Assembly: GCF_006151805.1 (NCBI RefSeq)
Contig: NZ_VDDA01000019.1
Span: 1-64,000, forward strand
DNA length: 64,000 nucleotides
Source of the DNA: Methylobacterium terricola
GTDB lineage: Bacteria > Pseudomonadota > Alphaproteobacteria > Rhizobiales > Beijerinckiaceae
Direction: 5' to 3'
A program made the position numbers and the translations under genes. Position 1 is the stretch's first letter, and every line of letters starts with the position of its first letter. Below are positions 53,023 to 62,262 of the stretch, one piece after another. Under the pieces are notes generated by a model. The model was not told the DNA's origin. It saw only the letters and a program-made list of their open reading frames with translations, and made no database searches.

Positions 53023-56000
53023 CTAGTGAACCTGAACCTGAACTTCGGCGAGCGGCGCGCGGAACTGAGCTCTGAGGCCCCCAGGATTGAAATCCAGGTC
53101 GGCCTCGCGGGTTCCGAGCAATCCCATGCGGATCAGGCGCGACCCGAAGCCGCCTTTGTTGCGTGGTGGCGTCACCACAGGCCCGCCCGTTTCAGCCCAG
53201 TCTAAGACCAACGTCGGAGCAGCGCCGCTGTTGGCGCGCCATCTTACACGGACCGCACCGGTCGTAGCCGAAAGCGCGCCGTACTTGAGGGCGTTGGTGG
53301 CGAGCTCGTGCAGCAGAAGCGATAGCGACAATGCAGCCTGCGGGCTGATGTCCATGTCAGGACCGTCGAGCGCAAACCGGTCTAGGTCCGTCTGCATACT
53401 CAATACGCTCTCCATCACGGATCGCAACTTGGCGGCCGACCAGTTCTTCTGGATCAGCACGTCATGTGCCCGTGACAAGGCCAGCACGCGGCGCTCGAAC
53501 GCCTCGACCAGGTCGCGCTCAGTGACACCTCGCAGGGTCTGCGTGGCGATCGACTGGACGATGGCGAGGGTGTTCTTCAACCGATGGGCCAGCTCCTTGT
53601 TCAGGACTGCCTGCAACTCCTCGGCACGCACGCGCGCTACGCCGACTTCGACCCGGTCGGCGACGTTGCGCAGGAACGCAAGCTCCTCGGCCGTCCAGTT
53701 CCGGGGCCGCACGTCGTGGACGATGAACACCGCGACGGCACGCCCGCGCTCACGCACCGGCATGTTGATCAGGGCACCGATGCCGATCGCCTGCATCGGG
53801 CCGGGATCGTCCCTAGTGCGCGGGTCGGTCGTGACGTCGTCGATGACCAGTGGCTCGCCTTGGGCAAGGTTGGCCCGTATGTCGCCGTAATCGTCGAAGC
53901 GGTGCCGTCCGGCGATGCTGACCTGACCCGGTGCGGTCCAGTCCTGTTCGATGTCGATGTACTCGACCTCGCCGACGATGCGCCCGAACCCAGCGCGGGT
54001 CGCGCCCAAGGTGCGCCCGACGATCTCGGCGGCGGCCTGAGTCATCGCACCGACCGTCGTCAGGTCGCGCAGGTCGTCGCCGAGGGCCAGGAGCGCCATG
54101 CGGCGGCTTTCCGCGCTGACACGCGCGGTCGCATCCAGGAAGATGACCCCGAAGCGGTCGCCGTCGAGCTTGAACGCATTGCCGTCGTACCAGCGGCCGT
54201 TAGGAGCGAACTGCTTGGTGAAACGCCAAGTTTCGCCTATCTCGACCACCTGGCTAAATGCAGTGATCCAGTCCTGGGCGCTCCCTCCGAAAATTTGGTG
54301 TGCGGTATATCCAATGACTTGGTCGGCTGGAATCCCGATTTGTGTGGTCCAGGCCGGGTTGATATCGATGATCCGGAAGTCCGTAATGACACCTGCGCTG
54401 TCGCGGATCGCTTCCGTCAGCTGAAATCCTTCGCTCAGGCGCTCGAACAAGCCTCGCCAGTGCGCCTCGCTCGCGCGCAACGCTTCCTGTGCCGCGCGTC
54501 GCTCCTCCACATCGAGAAGGACGCCGGGGAAACTCAGCGGGGTGCCGTCCGACCCGTGATCGACCCGCCCATTAGCCTCGATCCAGTAATAGTGTCCGTC
54601 CGCGCGCCGGACCCGATATTGGTGAGCATAGGCTCCGCCCCGCGCGATGGCCTCGTTGATCGCTGCCGCCAGACCCGCCTGATCGTCGGGATGAACAGTG
54701 GCGACGATCTGCTCCAGGGGGATACCGTCTCGACCGAGCGCCGGATCGAGACCGAAGGAATGGGCGAAGGCGTCATCGACCGTGAACCGGTCGGTCGGCA
54801 GGTCCCAGTGCCATGTGCCGATGATCGCGCCGGCCGCCAGGGCCAGTTGCACGCGCTGGATGTTCTCGCGGGCCAAGGCCTCGCTGGCCCGCAATTCCGC
54901 CTCCACCTCCTTGCGGGCGGTGATGTCCTGAACCGTGCCGACCATGCGGAGCACTGCGCCGGCGTCGTCCCGCACAAAGCGGCCAATCCGTGAGATCCAG
55001 CGTAAGGCACCGTCGTTGGCGCGCCGAATGCGGTATTCCACCTCGGTCGAGGCCGTGCCATCCCGGATCGTGGCCTGGGTCGAGGGGAGCGCGCGGTCCT
55101 CGGGAACGGCCAGCGCCGTGAGCGTCTCCAGCGAGTAGACCCCGGCCTCCGGTACGCCATAGATCCGACAGTGCTCGGCCGATACGCGCGAAAGGCCGCT
55201 CGCGACATCGACCTCGAAGGTGCCGATGTGACCAGCCTCCTGGGCGAGCCGTGAGCGGGTATCGCTGGCCCGCAACACCGCATCGACATCGAGGCGCTCT
55301 CTGACGCTTGACATCAGCCGAGCGAGCGTGGCGAAGAAGGTCAGGGCTCCAGCGTCGAAGGCCGGCTCGCGCGTCGAGACGAACGACAACACCCCGACGA
55401 GCTGACCGCGGCTCAGGATCGGATAGCCCGCGAAGGCGTCGAAGCCGGCCTCCCGCGCGAGCGCGTAGCGCGGCTCGATGCTCGCCTGCACGGCCTCCAG
55501 CACGAGAGGTCGACGTGTGCGAACGACGATCCCACAGAGCGGCAGATCGAGATCGACGCAGCTCAAGGCGGCCCGCTGTTCGTCGGTGGTGCCGATCGAC
55601 TGAATCAGCCGTAGATGCCGGCCCTCAGGGTCGATGTCGTAGATGAAGCACAGGTCGAAGCCCAAGGCTCGCGTGCCCGTGGCCAGGATCGGTTCGAGCA
55701 CGGCCGCCGGATCGGTCGCGGCGATGAGTGAGGAAGAGGCCTTTGCGAGGAGTTCGAGGCGTCGCGCCTGCTGCAGTTCGGCGCGCTGACTGTCGAGAAC
55801 CTCGTCGCGATGCGCGACCTCGCGGCGCATCTCCAGAAGGGTCGAAACCTGGCGCGCCAGGGCACGCAGGTCGTCGGCCTGGTCAGGCGTCAGGCCTCCT
55901 GGTCGGGCGGCAGTATCGATCACGCACAGGGAGCCGACGACCTGTCCGCCCGTCAAGCGCAGCGGTGCGCCGGCATAGAACCGGATGGAGGGCTCGCCGG

Positions 56001-56319
56001 TGACGAGCGGGTTCGCGGCCGTGCGCGGGTCCGCCGTCAGATCTGGGATGACGAGAAGATCCGATTCGACGAGAGCGTGAGCGCAGACCGAGGCATTGAG
56101 GCTGGTCTCGCAGGGCGGGAAGCCCACGCGGGCCTTGAACCATTGCCGATCCGCGGCGACCAGGCTGACGAGGGCGACCGGTGTCGCGCAGAGACGGGCC
56201 GCCAGACGAACGATGTCGTCGAACCCTTGCTCAGGTGGCGTGTCCAGGATGGCCAGCGCATCGAGGGCTGCGAGGCGGTCGGGGTCGCAGATGGTTGTGC
56301 CGGGTGTGTCGTTCTGCAT
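53023..56319 (-). CDS. HWE-family sensor kinase with GAF and PAS domains
   Basis: A 1098-aa soluble kinase. The N-terminal GAF (LDTPPEQGFDDIVRL, about 20-160) and a second GAF (195-350) precede three PAS domains (about 360-740), a third GAF (about 755-910) and the HWE kinase core: phospho-acceptor His in KELAHRLKNTLAIVQ near 920, HELATNALKYGALS near 1010, WAETGGP with the conserved Trp and the final GFGSRLI. The HWE class is found mainly in alphaproteobacteria and often senses light or stress. I chose ATG 56319 (MQNDTPGT) over the open frame to 56400. A receiver gene follows after four bases. Confidence 0.88.
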   Translation of the reverse strand: MQNDTPGTTICDPDRLAALDALAILDTPPEQGFDDIVRLAARLCATPVALVSLVAADRQWFKARVGFPPCETSLNASVCAHALVESDLLVIPDLTADPRTAANPLVTGEPSIRFYAGAPLRLTGGQVVGSLCVIDTAARPGGLTPDQADDLRALARQVSTLLEMRREVAHRDEVLDSQRAELQQARRLELLAKASSSLIAATDPAAVLEPILATGTRALGFDLCFIYDIDPEGRHLRLIQSIGTTDEQRAALSCVDLDLPLCGIVVRTRRPLVLEAVQASIEPRYALAREAGFDAFAGYPILSRGQLVGVLSFVSTREPAFDAGALTFFATLARLMSSVRERLDVDAVLRASDTRSRLAQEAGHIGTFEVDVASGLSRVSAEHCRIYGVPEAGVYSLETLTALAVPEDRALPSTQATIRDGTASTEVEYRIRRANDGALRWISRIGRFVRDDAGAVLRMVGTVQDITARKEVEAELRASEALARENIQRVQLALAAGAIIGTWHWDLPTDRFTVDDAFAHSFGLDPALGRDGIPLEQIVATVHPDDQAGLAAAINEAIARGGAYAHQYRVRRADGHYYWIEANGRVDHGSDGTPLSFPGVLLDVEERRAAQEALRASEAHWRGLFERLSEGFQLTEAIRDSAGVITDFRIIDINPAWTTQIGIPADQVIGYTAHQIFGGSAQDWITAFSQVVEIGETWRFTKQFAPNGRWYDGNAFKLDGDRFGVIFLDATARVSAESRRMALLALGDDLRDLTTVGAMTQAAAEIVGRTLGATRAGFGRIVGEVEYIDIEQDWTAPGQVSIAGRHRFDDYGDIRANLAQGEPLVIDDVTTDPRTRDDPGPMQAIGIGALINMPVRERGRAVAVFIVHDVRPRNWTAEELAFLRNVADRVEVGVARVRAEELQAVLNKELAHRLKNTLAIVQSIATQTLRGVTERDLVEAFERRVLALSRAHDVLIQKNWSAAKLRSVMESVLSMQTDLDRFALDGPDMDISPQAALSLSLLLHELATNALKYGALSATTGAVRVRWRANSGAAPTLVLDWAETGGPVVTPPRNKGGFGSRLIRMGLLGTREADLDFNPGGLRAQFRAPLAEVQVQVH

Positions 56320-56487
56320 CGCGAGGCCGATAGGGCCACATCGCGCCCCGCCTCCACCTTCTCGCAGACTGAGCATCGTGCCGCTAGGGTCAAAACCCAA
56401 TCAGCTTGACCATGAGGGGGCCTGCTTTCGAGCCGCAGCAGACCCTTAAGAAAAGGCGTCCTGTACAAACTGGCCTCAGAGAATGTC

Positions 56488-56730
56488 TCAGGCGCTCTCG
56501 ACCAACCACTCGGCGGTGAGACCGAGGGAGGCTGTGAAGAGCCCTCGCCCTGCCTCGTCGCGCATCAATACCGAGATCTCTCGGCTTACATGTGACGCTA
56601 TGTGATCCCGCGCGATGTTAGGCAGGATCATAATCGCAGCGTCGCGGGCAGCATGGGCATTGGGGAATTCGGATCCCACATCGTCGGTCTCCAGGTGATC
56701 GTCTTTGATATCGAAGAAGAAACGGGGCAT
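56488..56730 (-). CDS. DUF6894 family small protein
   Basis: An 80-aa protein starting MPRFFFDIKDD, the typical DUF6894 beginning, with NAHAARDAAI and a C-terminal SLGLTAEWLVE segment. The function is unknown. It is a paralogue of the gene at 1724-1993. It lies just upstream of the HWE kinase on the same strand, but a gap of about 170 bases suggests its own transcript. Confidence 0.82.
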   Translation of the reverse strand: MPRFFFDIKDDHLETDDVGSEFPNAHAARDAAIMILPNIARDHIASHVSREISVLMRDEAGRGLFTASLGLTAEWLVESA

Positions 56731-57068
56731 GCCGAACTTAATAAATTATGCCGAGAGCACACAAGTCTCGCAGTCGCCAGAGGGGCGGTGATCGATACCG
56801 ACGATTCTTGTTCGTAAGCTGGCGGACTTGGCGATGCGCCAACATAGATCTAAGAAGTGACATTCGCCGTTCACAGCGTCAAAATGGCACCATGCAGCCA
56901 ATCAAATGAGGATGTTTGACGAATTTCACCTCAATATCAGCAACTTGCCCCGAGACGGATTAATTTTTCTCGTAGGCAAGTCTTCGATTTGTCATCAGCG
57001 AAAAGCCTTCAACATCGCATTGTAAACTCCACAGGGGTCTGGGCAGCACCAGCGCGAACGCTCGATCC
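56731..57068. other. non-coding stretch, AT-rich
   Basis: About 340 bases upstream of the DUF6894 gene and downstream of a Crp/Fnr gene. AT-rich around 56880-57020. No gene or clear hairpin was seen. Confidence 0.4.
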
Positions 57069-57779
57069 TCAAGCTTCAGCCAGCAGCCGCTCGTACTCGG
57101 CCTCGGCTACGCCATAGGTGTCGCCCGCCAACTCCATCAGCCGCTCGCGGTCGAGCACGCGAACCCGCCCGCGCATGGCTTTGATCAGCCCAGCCCCCTC
57201 CAAGATGTGCACGGATGTCGTTACACCTGGACGGCGCACGCCCAGCATCAGCGCCATGAAGTCGTGCGTGAGCGGCATCTCGTCCTTCTGAAGGCGGTCG
57301 TGGATCATGAGGATCCAGCGGGCGAGTCGCCCCTCGATGTTGAGATCCGCGTTGGCGTAGACGGTCTGTCCTACCTGTACGATCAGGCTCTGCACGTAGC
57401 GCACGAGGACGCCCCGCAGGGTCGCGCTCTCATCGAGGGCAGCACGGAAGGCAGCTGCTGGGATGCACAGCATCGTGCCTTCTGCCTGCACCAGCGAGGC
57501 GTGTGGGGTCCGGTTGGTGCCGAGCGCGAGAGGCGTACCGACGAAGCCGTCATAGCCTACGGTGCCGATCTCCAGCCGACCTTCGGCCGTGTGGCTGATA
57601 ATCGAGCAGAGCCCCTCCTCGATGAAGCAGGCGTGGCTGATCGGCTCGTTGGGGGTGATCACCACTTGGCGCAGCTTGATCGGCTGAGCTTCCAGATGGG
57701 GGGCGAGACGGGCGAAGTCGTCGGGCGAGACCGCCTTGAGGAGGCGGTTGCGAACGGTTCCGTGCTGAGGCTGAGCCAC
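57069..57779 (-). CDS. Crp/Fnr family regulator
   Basis: A 236-aa transcription factor. A cyclic-nucleotide-type beta barrel (residues about 25-145, ACFIEEGLCSIISHTAEGRL) is followed by a dimer helix and a winged helix (PLTHDFMALMLGVRRPGVTT, recognition helix near 185). There is no N-terminal Cys cluster, so it is not an oxygen-sensing Fnr. MRRPGV-type recognition helices are common in Methylobacterium Crp-like paralogues. The ligand and targets are unknown. Confidence 0.88.
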   Translation of the reverse strand: MAQPQHGTVRNRLLKAVSPDDFARLAPHLEAQPIKLRQVVITPNEPISHACFIEEGLCSIISHTAEGRLEIGTVGYDGFVGTPLALGTNRTPHASLVQAEGTMLCIPAAAFRAALDESATLRGVLVRYVQSLIVQVGQTVYANADLNIEGRLARWILMIHDRLQKDEMPLTHDFMALMLGVRRPGVTTSVHILEGAGLIKAMRGRVRVLDRERLMELAGDTYGVAEAEYERLLAEA

Positions 57780-57985
57780 GGCTCTGCTCCCGGTTGGGGC
57801 AAGAGCACACGCGGTCTCCTAAGCGTCTGCGCCCGAACAAATCGGCAGACGATAAAGCGTAAATGGTGCGATGAGCCAGAAATTTCAATAGGCGTTGGTT
57901 AGTGCGCTATCGCACCAAAATTTAATGATAGCGCCCGTTGCTGTCAAATTCCTGCGCTTGCTGCCTGAATTATCGTGCAACGGTG

Positions 57986-58228
57986 CTAATGCCCACCCAG
58001 CCGACGGTAAATCCACGCCTGGGCTTCGTCTAGATCCACGAACTTGGGCTGAACGGGATCATCAGCACCGTCGAAACCTGCTTCGAGGAACCACTTGCCC
58101 GCATCCTCCTCGTGATCGTCGGACAGGCGGACCAGCACGGCCACGAGGAGATCATCGGCGAAGATCAGCAGCCCTTCCGTGTCGTGGCTGCCTGTCTTAA
58201 CGCGCACTGATTGAAGGTGGAGACTCAT
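57986..58228 (-). CDS. unknown small protein, 80 aa
   Basis: A small acidic protein (MSLHLQSVRVKTGSHDTEGL, LLVAVLVRLSDDHEEDAG, AWIYRRLGGH end), mixed beta/alpha with no known domain. Its ATG overlaps the stop of the upstream Crp/Fnr gene by four bases, so it is co-translated with that regulator and may modulate it or act in its response. I recall similar proteins in Methylobacterium genomes. Confidence 0.75.
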   Translation of the reverse strand: MSLHLQSVRVKTGSHDTEGLLIFADDLLVAVLVRLSDDHEEDAGKWFLEAGFDGADDPVQPKFVDLDEAQAWIYRRLGGH

Positions 58229-58965
58229 GCGGCGTGCCGCTCCAGATGCAAATACGTCGGATCAAAGCCGCACAGATTGGTGAGCTCCCGCCATTTCTTG
58301 ATCTCTAACTTCCCACCGTGCAGTGTAATCCATTCGTTGGTGCGCAGTTCCCTCAGCACACGGTTGACGTGGACGTTCGACAGCCCGAGCGCGTCGCCCA
58401 GTTCCGACTGCGTGAGTGGCAGATAGTAGGCGTGATCCCGCGCGAGGCCCACAGCTTCAAGCTTCACGTACATCTCGCAGAAGAGATGAGCGACCGCCTG
58501 GCACGCGGTACGTCGGCCCATGCCGACCATCCACTGCCGGAAGATTGCCCCGTCCACCAGGGTATCGCGCCAGAGCGTCGCGGCGATGGCGGGGAAGGCG
58601 GCTGTCAGTTCGAGCATCGCCTCGTGGGGGATGAACGCCACCGTGGCCTGGGTCAGCGTGCACACGTTGTGGTCCATCACCTTCAGGTGCAGGCTTTGCA
58701 GGTCGGGGATGTCGCCCGGGATGTGGAACGAGAAGATCTGGCGCTTACCCTCACTGAGGATCTGGTAGCGACATGCCCAGCCGTCCAGCAGCAGGCAGCA
58801 TTGCGACGGATGGTCGTGCTCGTGCACGATGTCCTGATCTGGTCCTAGAAGTCTGCCGGTGACCGGGAGGCTCGCAATAGCCCGCCGCTCCTCGTCGGAA
58901 AGCTGCGCGATGCTGTCCAGCTTGCGGATGAGCATGTCCATGGAGTGGTTGAATGTGGGGGTCAT
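58225..58965 (-). CDS. Crp/Fnr family regulator
   Basis: A 246-aa transcription factor: beta barrel at about 25-150 (DIVHEHDHPSQCCLLLDGWA, FSFHIPGDIPDLQSL), long dimer helix, then a winged helix with recognition part LTQSELGDALGLSNVHVNRV near 190. The GDIPDLQSL pocket segment is characteristic of the alphaproteobacterial Crp-like group. It is distinct from the neighbour at 57069. It heads a two-gene unit with the 80-aa protein. Confidence 0.88.
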   Translation of the reverse strand: MTPTFNHSMDMLIRKLDSIAQLSDEERRAIASLPVTGRLLGPDQDIVHEHDHPSQCCLLLDGWACRYQILSEGKRQIFSFHIPGDIPDLQSLHLKVMDHNVCTLTQATVAFIPHEAMLELTAAFPAIAATLWRDTLVDGAIFRQWMVGMGRRTACQAVAHLFCEMYVKLEAVGLARDHAYYLPLTQSELGDALGLSNVHVNRVLRELRTNEWITLHGGKLEIKKWRELTNLCGFDPTYLHLERHAA

Positions 58966-59063
58966 AGCGACTCCCTTTTACTTTGCAGGTGGAAGCACGC
59001 GGCTCTCCCAGCCATCAGCACCTGTCTCAGATCAGCCGATGATGGTCTCAAATACATCAGGGG

Positions 59064-59222
59064 TTATGCCTGACAAGGATCATAAGACAAGGATTTGTAC
59101 TTGGTACGCTGTCGGACCATAGCGATGCCTGAAGGGCGCCGGACGGCAGGAAGACGTTGAGCTATCTCCCACAATGTACGCTGCCGCTCCCAAACCGAAT
59201 GCTCGTCATTGGCATCGAACAT
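59064..59222 (-). CDS. unknown small protein, 52 aa
   Basis: MFDANDEHSVWERQRTLWEI begins a short, charged, natural-looking helical frame ending near SYDPCQA. The open frame extends to 59351 but only this part looks protein-like. A weak GAG-containing site lies upstream of ATG 59222. The family is unknown. Confidence 0.45.
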   Translation of the reverse strand: MFDANDEHSVWERQRTLWEIAQRLPAVRRPSGIAMVRQRTKYKSLSYDPCQA

Positions 59223-59902
59223 CCGCTTCTCACCCCGAGTGGTCCTTCGCCCATCACAGCCCATCACATAGCCAAGCTGGTTGGGTTTTAACCCCAGTAT
59301 CCAAGCTCCGCTCGCTTGTCCTTGTGGGTAGGAAGCGGGAATTGGGTACACCGGCCACGCTCATGCTTTTTGAGATGTGATGGCGTGTGGCGGGAAGTAT
59401 CGGCGTGCTGAATCCAGCTCCGTTGTGCCAACGATCGCCCCCGCGATTTGGTGCGAGGGGCGGCCATGCCGGCGCATTTTGAACAGCTCCTCGTCGAGCC
59501 AGGGTCTGCCGCGGATCCGGAACCAATCCAGCAGGGTATCATTGATTCGGCAGTCACACCGGCCTGCCGCACCAAAGCCGCTCGGCTGGCGTCACAGGCG
59601 GGTCGGGTCCCCATGACGGAGAAAACGCCCCGGCCCGCCCTATGATGGTCTAATCCTTCCGTAAAGATTGTGCATCAGCGGATGGGGTGCAAAACCTTTG
59701 TCGTCTCGCCTTCCCGATCACCCGTACGGCGAGACTGGCGGGCCGGGTCTCTTCGGAGGGAACACCCCGGCCCGCTGCCAGCCCGTGGGAGCCGTTGGAC
59801 CCGCACGAAAGCGAGCATCCTCGACGGGTGGGCAGCGGTTCTCGAATGCCCACGCGATGAACGTCCGGAATGGGGATCGATGCGGGTGATGTTACCGCTC
59901 AA
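59223..59902. other. non-coding stretch
   Basis: About 680 bases between a small gene and a receiver gene. Open frames exist on both strands (for example 59448-59645 plus) but overlap each other and have no recognisable family. Possibly gene debris. Confidence 0.4.
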
Positions 59903-60283
59903 TCAGGTCGTGGGACGCAAGCCCATCTCCCGAACCATCCGTGCCACCCTGTTAGGATCATACGGCTTCTCCAAGAACCGCGCGCCTTCCGGCAGTTGCG
60001 CCGGATCGGGAGTGACCCGACCCGAGACGATGATGATCTTCACCTCGGCCCACCGACGCCGAACCTCGTGAGCCAGCGCCAGCCCGTCAATCGGCCCGGG
60101 CATCACCACGTCAGTGAACAAAAGCGTGATCTCCGGGTGCATCTCAAGGAAGGCGAGCGCCGCCGGGGTCGTGCTGGCTTCGAGCACATCGAACCCGGCA
60201 TCCCCGAGCACGTCGGCAGCTTCCATCCGCACGAGCGGTTCATCTTCAGCGACAAGGGCCACCGCACCGGGTTTCAAGGGCAT
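59903..60283 (-). CDS. single-domain response regulator
   Basis: A 126-aa receiver: acidic pair in VAEDEPLVRMEA, phospho-Asp in LLFTDVVMPGPIDG near residue 57, switch Lys in FLEKPYDPNRV near 109. No output domain. It lies 33 bases downstream of the HWE kinase gene on the same strand and is its likely phosphate acceptor. Confidence 0.9.
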   Translation of the reverse strand: MPLKPGAVALVAEDEPLVRMEAADVLGDAGFDVLEASTTPAALAFLEMHPEITLLFTDVVMPGPIDGLALAHEVRRRWAEVKIIIVSGRVTPDPAQLPEGARFLEKPYDPNRVARMVREMGLRPTT

Positions 60284-60316
60284 CAGACGTCCTTCGCAAA
60301 GTCTGTGTCGGTGCTG

Positions 60317-61792
60317 TCAGACGTCCACGCGCAAACCCGCGAGCGGTGCGCTGAAGGTGCATTCCACGCCCTCGGCGGCGTAGCGCAGTGCCACCTCGCC
60401 TCCGGCCAATCCGCGCTGGATCAGCCGCGAGCCGAACCCCTTGCGGGTTGGCGGCGTCACCGGCGGGCCACCCTGCTCGCGCCAGTCCAGCCAGAACTCA
60501 GCAGCCGCGCCCGTACCATCTATTGCCCAGCCGACATTCACGCAGCCATTCGGCACCGAGAGCGCCCCGTACTTCACGGCGTTGGTCGCCAGCTCGTGCA
60601 GCATCAGCCCGAGCGAGAGCGCCGCCGAGGGGCCGATAAACAGGCTCGGGCCACTGACCCGGAAGCGTCGGCCGTTATCATCGTGCAGGCTCAATGCCTC
60701 CCGCACCACCTGGTCGACACTGGCGCTATCGGTCTGCCCGGCCAGCAGAATGTCGTGCGCCTTGCCGAGCACGACCAACCGGGCGGCCAGTGCATCGCGG
60801 GCCGCATCGAGGCTTGGAGCGTTGCGCAGGGTCTGCGACGCGATAGACTGGACCAGCGTCAGGGTGTTCTTGAGGCGGTGGGACAGTTCGCGGTTGAGGA
60901 TGTCCTGCTGCGCCTCCGCCGCCTTGCGGTCGCCGATGTCGCTGACCGCGACCACCGCGCCGACTGTCTCGCCCTGCTCGTCCTCGATCGCCTCGCCGGA
61001 AATCGCGATCCAGCGCCGCTCGCCGTCTGGACGCTGGTACAGCACCTCGATCGCAGCCTTCTTGCACAGGCCGCTGGTGATCTGAGCCAGCGGATAGTCC
61101 TGTGCGTCCACCGGCCTGCCATCCGCGTGGTAGGCGACGAACTCGCCGTAGGCGTTGCTGGACGAGGCGTAGAGGGTGCTGTGGCCGAGGATTTCGGCCA
61201 GCCGCCGGTTACCCATCAGGATGCGCCCGGAGGGAGCTTCGGCCAGCAGGATCCCGACCGGCACGGTTTCCATCACGGTGGAGAGGCGCGCCTCGCTGGC
61301 AGCAAGGTGGCTCTCTGCCGCCTTCTGGGCAGTGATATCACGCGAGACGGCAAGCAGCCTTTGAGGCAGCCCATCCGGGCCACGGATCGCCGTGACCTGC
61401 ACGTCCCACCACTTGGGCGTGCCCCGATAGGTGTGAGCCATCCCCTGGAAATGACCGAGCCCGCCTGACCGCGCCGCATCCAAAGCCGCCAAGGCATCGC
61501 GGTTGCCCTGATCTGTCCAGAAGTCGGGCCACGGACAGCCCTTCACATCGTTGAAGTCGCTGATCTCCATCACCCTCATGCCCCCATCGGTCATGAAGGT
61601 CAGCCGGGCGTCGAGGTCGAGCACCTTGATGCAATCGGCTGACGAGGACAGCACGCTTTGCAGGAACGCGACATCCGATTGCTGCTGAACTCGCTGCGCT
61701 TCGGCGTCAACACCATACATGGCCTCGCGAAGTCGCAAGACTTCGGCTTCCAGCTCTTCGCGAGTAAGTGATTTAAGCGGAGGCCCGGTCAC
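60317..61792 (-). CDS. HWE-family sensor kinase with two PAS domains
   Basis: A 491-aa soluble kinase. The N-terminus has the same helical leader as the hybrid kinase at 49342 (LTREELEAEVLRLREA). Two PAS domains follow (about 45-160 and 170-290), then the HWE core: His in RELSHRLKNTLTLVQ near 303, HELATNAVKYGALS near 395, DWREQGGPPV and the closing GFGSRLIQRG. A receiver gene follows on the same strand, giving the same kinase-receiver arrangement as at 52644-56319. The signal is unknown. Confidence 0.9.
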   Translation of the reverse strand: MTGPPLKSLTREELEAEVLRLREAMYGVDAEAQRVQQQSDVAFLQSVLSSSADCIKVLDLDARLTFMTDGGMRVMEISDFNDVKGCPWPDFWTDQGNRDALAALDAARSGGLGHFQGMAHTYRGTPKWWDVQVTAIRGPDGLPQRLLAVSRDITAQKAAESHLAASEARLSTVMETVPVGILLAEAPSGRILMGNRRLAEILGHSTLYASSSNAYGEFVAYHADGRPVDAQDYPLAQITSGLCKKAAIEVLYQRPDGERRWIAISGEAIEDEQGETVGAVVAVSDIGDRKAAEAQQDILNRELSHRLKNTLTLVQSIASQTLRNAPSLDAARDALAARLVVLGKAHDILLAGQTDSASVDQVVREALSLHDDNGRRFRVSGPSLFIGPSAALSLGLMLHELATNAVKYGALSVPNGCVNVGWAIDGTGAAAEFWLDWREQGGPPVTPPTRKGFGSRLIQRGLAGGEVALRYAAEGVECTFSAPLAGLRVDV

Positions 61793-62262
61793 GCAGCGTT
61801 CTTTCGATGAAGCCGCGCTCCTACCTGCAATTCATTTGGGACACAATCAGATTGTGGCTTGGCTGTTTCGTGACGCTTCCCTCAGAGGAGGCCGGCCACC
61901 GCAACCTGCGACCGTGTCACCCGCTTCATGTGCACCGGGTTCATCGCAATGGCTGTTGGCAGCTGGGTTTGGTCGGCATCTCAGATGTCGAAAGTCATCT
62001 TTTTGAGTCGAAATCGGTGCACTCCGTCTAAAAATTGTTCGAGTCACGAGATGCTAGAACATTATTCAACGCTACCGCCATTTGAGCATCCTGTAAAGCA
62101 GATGGTATGGCGGCATGATACCATAAACGGCGCGATCAAGGATGCGCCAGGGGAGATATTACTAATGAATTTGGGTTTCAACATTTCGAAAGAATTTTCG
62201 ACAAGTGGGTGCAAGGCATGATTTCGAACTACTCATGATCAGACACTGTCGCGCGGCGGCCG
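61793..62262. other. non-coding stretch
   Basis: About 470 bases. A 7-bp inverted repeat, ATGGTAT (62102-62108) and ATACCAT (62118-62124), lies in an AT-rich part. No gene was seen. Confidence 0.4.

Noticed and set aside
53584..54993. A 469-codon plus-strand frame within the HWE kinase gene
   Set aside because: Low-complexity composition, antisense to GAF and PAS domains.
59870..61468. A 532-codon plus-strand frame opposite the HWE kinase and receiver
   Set aside because: It is antisense to two proteins with full domain signatures and shows no family features.
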